DNA of 22,923 bases from Gammaproteobacteria bacterium (lineage in GTDB: Bacteria; Pseudomonadota; Gammaproteobacteria; UBA1113), in assembly GCA_019752835.1 (NCBI GenBank), contig JAIELR010000080.1, positions 1 through 22,923 of the forward strand, written 5' to 3'. The notes beneath the pieces are model-generated. The model saw nothing but the letters and a program-made list of their open reading frames with translations. It was not told the origin of the DNA and made no database searches. Numbering within the stretch: the stretch's first letter is position 1; every line of letters starts with the position of its first letter. Below, in pieces: positions 16,165-22,047 of this stretch. The translations under genes and the position numbers were made by a program.

Positions 16165-16776
16165 TTAATGGAATGTTGCACTAGAATCTCCTTTACGGGC
16201 ATCATTGAGAATTTCAAAAGCTTCTTTAATGATATACAGACCAATAGCAAAACCAATTATTAAATCAGGGAAGCGAGAATCTAGTGCGGCGACCAAAATA
16301 CCAGAAACAATAACACTTATATTAGCAACAACATCGGCCCGGGTAAATATCCATGTGGCACGCAAATGTGCTTCGCCTTTACGAAACCGGCCCAATAATC
16401 GGAGTACGATTGTATTTACGATCAATGAAATGCTTGCAATAATTATCATCGTACTACTTTCTGGAAAACTACCTACCCATACTCGACGTAAGGCCTCAAT
16501 TAATAAGCTAGCGCCCAGTATTAACAATACCCCGCCACTTATAGTCGCAGCTTTTGCTTTAAATTTGAAACTGCGATTTATTGCCAATAAAGCGATGGTA
16601 TAAGCGGACGCATCAGCCAACATGTCAAATGAATCTGCAATCAGTCCAGTGGATTGAGCAACTATACCGGCAACCAATCCTACAATAAACATCAGAACAT
16701 TCAAAGTTAACGCAATTTTTAAAATTTTTCGCTCAGCATTTGTAGTAGCTAGCGGTTGACATCCACAATTATTCAT
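16165..16776 (-). CDS. Cation diffusion facilitator (CDF) family transporter, short form
   Basis: 203 residues, consisting only of the CDF membrane domain without the usual C-terminal cytoplasmic domain. The second-helix signature is GLIADSFDMLADASAY with D51xxxD55 where many zinc CDFs have HxxxD. Helix 5 carries FTRADVVANISV (D148, N152). The N-terminus has a CGC pair (C4, C6). These features predict a proton-coupled divalent metal exporter, but the substrate cannot be assigned. It is convergent with cusA. Its promoter region holds an inverted repeat that may be a metal-sensor operator. A truncated copy of its N-terminus lies at 10308-10379. Confidence 0.85.
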   Translation of the reverse strand: MNNCGCQPLATTNAERKILKIALTLNVLMFIVGLVAGIVAQSTGLIADSFDMLADASAYTIALLAINRSFKFKAKAATISGGVLLILGASLLIEALRRVWVGSFPESSTMIIIASISLIVNTIVLRLLGRFRKGEAHLRATWIFTRADVVANISVIVSGILVAALDSRFPDLIIGFAIGLYIIKEAFEILNDARKGDSSATFH

Positions 16777-16808
16777 AATTAATCTCTATTAAGTGAGGTT
16801 ATAGTCTC

Positions 16809-16838
16809 ATAATAACCCATTAGCATTTTCTAATGCAA
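16809..16838 (-). promoter_or_regulatory. Putative promoter and operator of the CDF gene
   Basis: On the minus strand TTGCAT (16838-16833) and TATTAT/TTATTA (16814-16809/16815-16810) are spaced 17-18 bp apart. The spacer carries inverted arms CATTAG and CTAATG separated by 6 bp (16818-16835). An inverted repeat between the promoter elements suggests repression by a metal sensor. This is inference, since no regulator gene is nearby. Confidence 0.45.
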
Positions 16839-17395
16839 CAAGTTATATCAATTTTCTCTCTCATGTCTACATCCCTATTCTCGACATAGAAGATAACTTA
16901 TTCAGCTATTTTTTTGTTATAATGTACATCACATTATTACCAGCCACACCAAAAATAGCTGTAATTGCCAATACAATACCGACAAAAATGGCGTATTACC
17001 TTTTAGCCGATAGCATTCTGGTAAAGTACAAGTAGGGTCGAACTATATATTTCTCTCTTTATGTATTCCAGAATTTATAAAAATATTAAATAATAATGCC
17101 GCTTAATTCATAGCGCCTAGCCGTTGCTCCTGGTTTTTTTTACTGCGCATCTTCCACGTTAGTGTCTTTTTGATATTAAAGAAGGCGTCATTACTCATGG
17201 AATAAGGGCAGTGTAGTAATAATCAAAATAAAATAATGAATATAAAAATGTAATCAGTTGATTTTAAAGGATAAATTCTGGATCAAGAATTTTAGAGCAA
17301 ATTTGTAAGTGGCTCGGCCGAGCCTCTAGATCAACCGCTTATCGGGAATTTCGGTGAATTAAACCAGGGTGTTTACATTCAGGGTATATTTTTAC
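16839..17395. other. Long non-coding region between the CDF gene and the ftr operon
   Basis: No confident gene. On the minus strand a 29-residue hydrophobic frame ending at 16906 (YAIFVGIVLAITAIFGVAGN then a short tail) lacks a start codon and looks like a fragment of a membrane protein. Also on the minus strand, 17198-17103 is a 31-codon ATG frame (MSNDAFFNIKKTLTWKM...) without a ribosome site. At 17311-17324 there is a perfect 14-bp palindrome GGCTCGGCCGAGCC, GC-rich against its surroundings. The region looks like a junction of decayed pieces rather than a functional gene. Confidence 0.4.
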
Positions 17396-17425
17396 TTGCA
17401 AATGAGAATCATTTGCATTTATAAT
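17396..17425 (+). promoter_or_regulatory. Promoter of the ftr operon
   Basis: TTGCAA (17396-17401) and TATAAT (17420-17425) are 18 bp apart and the Fur box fills the spacer. Transcription would begin near 17432, which rules out the in-frame ATG at 17424 as start of the first gene and supports ATG 17454. Confidence 0.7.
17397..17417. promoter_or_regulatory. Fur box
   Basis: Perfect 9-bp inverted arms TGCAAATGA and TCATTTGCA surround GAA. The central 19 bases agree with the classic Fur consensus at 14 of 19 positions, including the ATGA/TCAT core. It overlaps the promoter of an iron-uptake operon, so iron-replete repression by Fur is the expected control. Zur is a less likely reader. Confidence 0.82.
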
Positions 17426-17453
17426 GAGGAACATTTTCTTGTGGAGAGATGCT

Positions 17454-17990
17454 ATGCGTAAAATTATTTACGGACTTATGATGGTTTTTATTGCTAGTAA
17501 TGCTCTGGCCTTGGAATATCCCATAGGGAAACCTATTATACAAAACGGTATGGAGATAGGGGTTGTTTATTTACAAGCTATTGAAATGGTTCCTAAAGGG
17601 ATGATGCCGGATCCTAAACAGGCGGATATCCACTTAGAAGCAGATATTCATGCAACACAGAATAATGTCAATGGTTTTGCTGAAGGAGATTGGATCCCTT
17701 ATTTGGTAATACATTATAAAATTCAAAAAATGAATAGTCATGATAAACCCATTGAAGGTATGTTAATGCCAATGGTGGCAAATGATGGGCCACATTATGG
17801 TGATAATGTAAAATTAGATGGTCCAGGAAAATACAATCTTACTTATACTATTATGCCACCTAGTATGGCAACGCCAGTTGAATTTGGTAGACATATTGAT
17901 AAGGAAACGGGTGTGGCAGAGTGGTTTAAACCATTTGAAACCCATTATGTATTTACTTTCGCTGGTATTGGTAAAAAAGGAGGATATTAA
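17454..17990 (+). CDS. ftrA: P19/Tp34-family periplasmic iron-uptake protein (FtrA/FetP type)
   Basis: 178 residues with a Sec signal peptide ending after residue 19 or 20. The mature protein follows the P19/Tp34 iron-transporter family (PF10634) closely: DIHLEADIHA (58-67; H60 and E62 likely ligands), MPMVANDGPHYGDNVKLDGP (105-124; M107 and H114), and FGRHIDKETGV (144-154; H147). In P19 and FetP such residues bind copper and a second metal, and the protein helps deliver iron to an FTR1 permease. The start at 17454 is chosen because GGAGAG lies 5 bases upstream and the promoter -10 overlaps the earlier ATG at 17424. It is the first gene of a Fur-controlled four-gene operon. Confidence 0.88.
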   Translation: MRKIIYGLMMVFIASNALALEYPIGKPIIQNGMEIGVVYLQAIEMVPKGMMPDPKQADIHLEADIHATQNNVNGFAEGDWIPYLVIHYKIQKMNSHDKPIEGMLMPMVANDGPHYGDNVKLDGPGKYNLTYTIMPPSMATPVEFGRHIDKETGVAEWFKPFETHYVFTFAGIGKKGGY

Positions 17991-17991
17991 A

Positions 17992-18315
17992 ATAAAAATC
18001 ATTTTAATATTATTAAGCATAGGTTATTGTGTAATAGCAACAGCACAGGTTCTTCCTACATTTACCTTAACGATGCAAGATGGTAAATTCTTACCCTCCG
18101 ATGTCTTGCGCGTCCCAACAGGTCAACGCATACGTCTTTTGGTAAATAATAAAGGTTTGTCTGCTGCTGAATTTGAGAGCCCCTCGTTAAGAAAAGAAAA
18201 AGTATTAGCCCCAGGCGCTAATTCTTTTCTGATTATTGCGCCATTAGCACCTGGAGAATATGCTTTCTTTGATGATTTTCATCCCAGTGCCAAAGGTGTG
18301 CTAATAGCAGAATAA
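17992..18315 (+). CDS. ftrB: Small periplasmic cupredoxin-like protein (FtrB type), apparent ATA start
   Basis: 107 residues: a signal peptide (KIILILLSIGYCVIATAQ) and a compact cupredoxin-like domain ending FFDDFHPSAKGVLIAE, as in FtrB proteins of ftrABCD systems, thought to oxidise ferrous iron for the permease. The reading frame has no ATG, GTG or TTG at the right place. A perfect GGAGG (17979-17983) sits 8 bases before an in-frame ATA at 17992, and translating from there gives an ideal signal peptide. ATG to ATA mutation, non-canonical initiation, or a base-call error are all possible. An in-frame ATG far upstream at 17818 lies inside ftrA and would bury the signal peptide. The function call depends on the operon context. 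Confidence 0.75.
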   Translation: MKIILILLSIGYCVIATAQVLPTFTLTMQDGKFLPSDVLRVPTGQRIRLLVNNKGLSAAEFESPSLRKEKVLAPGANSFLIIAPLAPGEYAFFDDFHPSAKGVLIAE

Positions 18316-18328
18316 AAAGAGGGTTAAC

Positions 18329-19186
18329 ATGTTACAAGTAATGTTCATTATATGGCGAGAAAGCGTAGAAGCTTTATTAATCGTTGGAATTGTGTATAGC
18401 TGGCTTAAACAATTAGATGATAGGCATCGTTCTCAAGGAATGCTGTATTTATATATAGGCGTATTTCTGGGTATATTAGCAGCGATTTTTTTAGGCTTGT
18501 TACTTTTAAATCTATACTCGTGGTTTCCTGACAACGGGCAAGATTATTTGCAAGCTGTCACGGCGTTTATCGCTGCTATCATGATAGTGTACATGGTATA
18601 TTGGATGCGAACTCATGCCAGGGCACTCAAAGAAGAAATGCAACATACCTTGCAGAAAAATTATCATTCACGTCGTTGGGGCATAGCGATTACCCTAATG
18701 ACAGCATTGGCGATCGCGCGTGAGGGCAGTGAAGCTGTAGTGTTTATTTATGCACTCGGTTTTGGTCAACATGGAATAATTTCCATGAGTATGGTATTAG
18801 CGTTGATAAGCGGTTTTATCTTGGCAGCATTGACATTTTATTTATTTCAAATAGGACAGCAATTTTTATCCTGGCGCTATTTCTTCAAAATTACGGAAAT
18901 CCTACTTTTACTATTGGCGGCAGGATTAGTCAATACTTGTGTTGACCATTTGATCTCTCTAGAGATATTACCTGTCATCAAAGATAGAATTTGGGATAGC
19001 TCATTTTTACTGAGTGATCAAAGTACCATTGGACGAATCGTAGCAAGCTTAACGGGATATAGAGCACAGCCTGCTTTAATGATACTATTCGTTTATTGCA
19101 GTTATTGGGCATTGGTGTATCTCCTATTTAGAAAATCAAAAAAAGGTATTCGTCAGCAACCGGTTAAAAATAGTTATGCTTCTTGA
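18329..19186 (+). CDS. ftrC: FTR1-family iron permease (FtrC)
   Basis: 285 residues with about seven membrane helices. Two REXXE-type iron-binding motifs, the mark of FTR1 permeases, are present: RESVE at 10-14 in helix 1 and REGSE at 131-135 in helix 4. It should carry ferric iron across the inner membrane after oxidation by the periplasmic partners. It begins 13 bp after ftrB with an AGAGGG ribosome site and overlaps the next gene by 11 nt, so it is translated from the same message. Confidence 0.93.
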   Translation: MLQVMFIIWRESVEALLIVGIVYSWLKQLDDRHRSQGMLYLYIGVFLGILAAIFLGLLLLNLYSWFPDNGQDYLQAVTAFIAAIMIVYMVYWMRTHARALKEEMQHTLQKNYHSRRWGIAITLMTALAIAREGSEAVVFIYALGFGQHGIISMSMVLALISGFILAALTFYLFQIGQQFLSWRYFFKITEILLLLLAAGLVNTCVDHLISLEILPVIKDRIWDSSFLLSDQSTIGRIVASLTGYRAQPALMILFVYCSYWALVYLLFRKSKKGIRQQPVKNSYAS

Positions 19187-20561
19187 AAAGATTGGACATT
19201 GGTTACAGCGAAATGGTAAGCGCATTCGTATATTACAATGGAATATTATTCTTTTTTATGCTATTTTAATTATCGTTCCTGCCTGTTTACCTTTGCCTTC
19301 TTCTCAGACACATATTTTAAAAAATTTAACCTTGTTTGCGCAGTTTGCTTTTTGGGGGATCTGGTGGCCTTTTGTTATATTAAGTATTGTGTTATTTGGC
19401 CGTATGTGGTGTGGCGTTCTATGTCCAGAAGGTGCTCTTACCGAAATAGCCAGTTCACATGGTTTGGGCCGTCCTATTCCTCGTTGGATGCGCTTTGGTG
19501 GTTGGCCTTTTATTGCTTTTGGTGTTACAACTATTTATGGACAAATGATAAGCGTTTATCAATATCCCAAACCGGTACTGTTGATCCTAGGAGGCTCTAC
19601 ACTAGCGGCCATAATTATTGGCTTTATTTATGGCAAATCAAATCGTGTATGGTGTAAGTATTTATGTCCTGTTAATGGAGTTTTCGCTTTATTAGCTAAA
19701 TTAGCTCCGTTTTGGTATCAATCCAATCAAATTCAGTGGAAACAAGAGCCGCTTGAAACACTTACAGTTAATTGCCCAACCTTATTACCACTTCGTCATA
19801 TGACAAGCGCGTCTGGCTGTCATATGTGTGGAAAATGCAGTGGTTACAAAAATGCTATTCATTTATCTCCTCGATCACCCAATCAAGAAATTGTAGAACA
19901 AAGTCTAAAGAAACAAAATACGTGGGAAAGTATATTCATTATTTATGGGCTATTGGGTATTGCCTTGGGAGCATTTCAGTGGTCTGTTAGCCATTGGCTT
20001 CCTCTAATAAAAGAATATTTGGCGACCAAATTGATTGATAATGAAATCATGTGGCCATTCGATACCAATGCCCCGTGGTGGCTTTTTACGAACTACCCCC
20101 ACCAGCAAGATATTTTTAGTTGGTTAGATGGGTTCTTGGTAATTGGATACATTGTTTTATTTAGTATATGCATGGGTAGTTTTGTTTTTTTACTGCTGTA
20201 TACCACAACCAGAATAATAGGAAAATTCCAGATAGCGCGCTTTAATCACTTAGCACAAACCCTGATTCCATTAGCTGGGTGTGGCGTTTTTATTGGCTTA
20301 TTGGCAAATACGATTACTTTATTGCGTAATGAAAACATTATTTTTACCTGGATAACGACGGGGAAATTCATTTTATTGCTACTGTCTACTTTTTGGAGCG
20401 GTTATTTGGCTTGGAAAGTAATTCAAAAATACAGTATTTCGATACAGAGTAAAATAACCGCTATCATTTCAATGAGTATTATTTATATAGCAATTAATGG
20501 TACGTGGGTGTTTATTTTATTAATATGGTCAGTTAAACCGGATATACGTGTATTGCTTTAA
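19176..20561 (+). CDS. ftrD: Polyferredoxin-like 4Fe-4S membrane protein (FtrD)
   Basis: 461 residues. Membrane helices are interleaved with cysteine motifs typical of NapH/CcoG/NosR-like proteins: CGVLCP (79-84), CKYLCP (160-165) and a ferredoxin-like CHMCGKC (215-221) with C200 nearby. The C-terminal half (from about 250) has four or five more helices. In ftrABCD systems FtrD is the predicted electron acceptor that carries electrons from iron oxidation into the membrane. It overlaps ftrC by 11 nt and ends the operon. Only one ferredoxin-type cluster motif is complete, so one 4Fe-4S cluster is the safer count. Confidence 0.88.
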   Translation: MLLEKIGHWLQRNGKRIRILQWNIILFYAILIIVPACLPLPSSQTHILKNLTLFAQFAFWGIWWPFVILSIVLFGRMWCGVLCPEGALTEIASSHGLGRPIPRWMRFGGWPFIAFGVTTIYGQMISVYQYPKPVLLILGGSTLAAIIIGFIYGKSNRVWCKYLCPVNGVFALLAKLAPFWYQSNQIQWKQEPLETLTVNCPTLLPLRHMTSASGCHMCGKCSGYKNAIHLSPRSPNQEIVEQSLKKQNTWESIFIIYGLLGIALGAFQWSVSHWLPLIKEYLATKLIDNEIMWPFDTNAPWWLFTNYPHQQDIFSWLDGFLVIGYIVLFSICMGSFVFLLLYTTTRIIGKFQIARFNHLAQTLIPLAGCGVFIGLLANTITLLRNENIIFTWITTGKFILLLLSTFWSGYLAWKVIQKYSISIQSKITAIISMSIIYIAINGTWVFILLIWSVKPDIRVLL

Positions 20562-20600
20562 TCTTGATGTATTTTAGGTCTGGCCGGAAGTCACGTAAAA

Positions 20601-20646
20601 AGGGTTGTAACCGAGAAACCTCGGAATTTCCGGATATTTATTAAGC
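20601..20646 (+). repeat. Left 46-bp terminal inverted repeat of the tnpT-only element
   Basis: Begins AGGGTTGTAACCGAG. It aligns without gaps to the reverse complement of 22002-22047 at 33 of 46 positions, including the shared core AATTTCCGGA. The outer base is A instead of the canonical G, so this end may be degenerate. It lies 39 bp after ftrD. Confidence 0.6.
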
Positions 20647-20674
20647 ATAACGCCATATTTAGATGTTAAAATGC

Positions 20675-20723
20675 TATTTTACAGTAACGGTTTTCAGAAG
20701 TTAACATATAAGTATTGATAACG
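20675..20723 (+). other. rst: Putative rst resolution site (right copy)
   Basis: 49 bp identical to the reverse complement of 1554-1602. It carries arms GTTAAC (20700-20705) and GATAAC (20717-20722). It sits upstream of the right tnpT just as the left copy does, but here no tnpS lies on its other side. Orientation is inverted relative to the left copy. Confidence 0.6.
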
Positions 20724-20759
20724 GTCCTTATAGATAGTATATTTTGCTCAAAATATTAT

Positions 20760-20787
20760 TTGCATAAATATGGATTAACGTTATAAA
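20760..20787 (+). promoter_or_regulatory. Putative tnpT promoter (right copy)
   Basis: TTGCAT (20760-20765), a 16-bp spacer and TATAAA (20782-20787), matching the hexamers and spacing before the left tnpT. The start codon follows 40 bp later with AGGAG at 20818-20822. Confidence 0.5.
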
Positions 20788-20827
20788 ATGAAAAACGATA
20801 AACGATACAGAAAACGCAGGAGCCTCT

Positions 20828-21904
20828 ATGTCCAGGCCTGGGGTCACTTACCACGAGGTAGCTAGAGCCGCCGCGCAGCTTATTGCTGGTGGGCATGAAC
20901 CCACCATTGAGCGGTGTCGCATCATTCTGAAGACTGGCAGCAATAGCACCATCGCGGGCCACTTACGTGTTTGGCGTGACAAGCAAGATCTAACCCAACA
21001 AATCGCCAGCAAAGAGCATTTGCCAGAAGAGTTGGTTGTGCTAATGAAGGGTTTGTGGGAGCGCGTCATGTCACAAGCTGAAGCAGAAATAGCCACCATA
21101 GAAAAGATAGCAATTCAAAACAATGCTGAGCTTAATCAAGAGATAGAGCGGCTACAAAAAGAAAATAATAGATTGTTGCAGAGTGAAGCGGAGTTGAAGC
21201 AATCAACCTACGCGTTGACTCAGGAAAAAATCATACTAGAACAAATGCTATCTCCGGCACAGACTACCATTGCAACTTTGCAAACACGGTTAGCTGGTAT
21301 AGAAGAAAAGTTACGCGAAAAAGAAAACCGCATAAATGAATTGCATAGACAAAACCAACAAATTCAGGTTAATCTAGAGCATTATCGCACCGCCATGGTT
21401 GAACAACGCCAAGCCGATAACTTGCGTAATGAAGAAGAGCGGCGGCGATTGGAAAAAGCCATTGAACCTCTAAAACTTGAAAATAAGCGGTTGAGCCAAG
21501 AAAAAAATGAATGGGATAAAAAGTTTATTCAACTTCAACACGAGTATCAGGCTACACTGTTGCAAGATAATGATAAGTTTAAAGACTATGAAAATATGGC
21601 CTCAGCGCTGAATGAAGTAAAGCGACTACTTGCACAAAAAACTGAAAGCGCTCAGCATTGGGAAGCGCAATGTGAAGCATTATCTATCCAGTCAAAGGCA
21701 CAAACGGAGAAAATAATGACATTTCAGACGGAAGCGGCGGTGTTAAATGAGCAGCTATCCATGATAAAATCTAAACTGGATGAAACAATGGATCAGAATA
21801 AGTTGTTAGCCAATGAAAAATGGATTCTAGGGCAAGAAAAAGCCCAGTTAGCCGGTGAGTTCAAACAATTGCACCAGAATTTCCTAGAAAAAATCGCGGT
21901 TTAG
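20828..21904 (+). CDS. tnpT: TnpT-like cointegrate-resolution helper with KfrA_N domain (right copy)
   Basis: 358 residues, same length as the left copy and about 75% identical with no gaps. The N-terminal DNA-binding region (YHEVARAAAQLIAGGHEPT, TGSNSTIAGHLRVWRD) is nearly the same, and the coiled coil (about 85-355) diverges in patches, so the copies are old relatives rather than a fresh duplication. It retains an intact frame, an AGGAG ribosome site, the promoter and the rst copy, but has no tnpS or tnpA partner. It may act with the TnpS encoded at the left end of the window. A KfrA-like plasmid role is the alternative. Confidence 0.82.
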   Translation: MSRPGVTYHEVARAAAQLIAGGHEPTIERCRIILKTGSNSTIAGHLRVWRDKQDLTQQIASKEHLPEELVVLMKGLWERVMSQAEAEIATIEKIAIQNNAELNQEIERLQKENNRLLQSEAELKQSTYALTQEKIILEQMLSPAQTTIATLQTRLAGIEEKLREKENRINELHRQNQQIQVNLEHYRTAMVEQRQADNLRNEEERRRLEKAIEPLKLENKRLSQEKNEWDKKFIQLQHEYQATLLQDNDKFKDYENMASALNEVKRLLAQKTESAQHWEAQCEALSIQSKAQTEKIMTFQTEAAVLNEQLSMIKSKLDETMDQNKLLANEKWILGQEKAQLAGEFKQLHQNFLEKIAV

Positions 21905-21938
21905 CGAAAGAGGTGGATAGGGATTAACTTTAATTTAG

Positions 21939-21955
21939 AGCTCTAAAAGAGAGCT
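21939..21955 (+). terminator. Weak hairpin after the right tnpT
   Basis: AGCTCT and AGAGCT form a 6-bp stem with loop AAAAG, 35 bp after the stop. Only GTTATT follows instead of a T-run, so termination here would be weak. Confidence 0.3.
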
Positions 21956-22001
21956 GTTATTGAACAGGAAGTTGTTCCACGACGAACTAAACCAACATAG
22001 T

Positions 22002-22047
22002 GCGCAAAAAATGTCCGGAAATTTCGACGGTTTACGCCTAGAACCCC
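22002..22047 (-). repeat. Right 46-bp terminal inverted repeat, Tn3 type (outer end at 22047)
   Basis: Read on the minus strand it starts GGGGTTCTAGGCGTAAACC and continues through TCGAAATTTCCGGACA. GGGG at the outer tip is the Tn3-family hallmark, and its partner is 20601-20646. The boundary is independently supported: a KfrA-like reading frame begins at the very next base and is closed by a TAG inside the repeat. Confidence 0.78.

Noticed and set aside
17103..17198. 31-codon minus-strand frame in the 16.8-17.4 kb gap as a real small gene
   Set aside because: It has an ATG but no ribosome site and no recognised family. It is mentioned only as content of the gap.
17337..17375. Additional Tn3-type terminal repeat upstream of the ftr operon
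   Set aside because: Similarity to the 46-bp ends is limited to about a dozen bases around GAAATT and there is no GGGG tip, so it is kept only as a low-interest observation.
17424..17453. Earlier ATG for the P19-like protein
   Set aside because: It overlaps the TATAAT of the promoter and would place ten residues before a normal signal peptide. ATG 17454 has a good ribosome site.
17818..18315. Long 165-residue version of the FtrB-like frame starting at ATG 17818
   Set aside because: It would overlap ftrA by 173 bases, put an unrelated 58-residue stretch before the signal peptide, and ignore the GGAGG at 17979.
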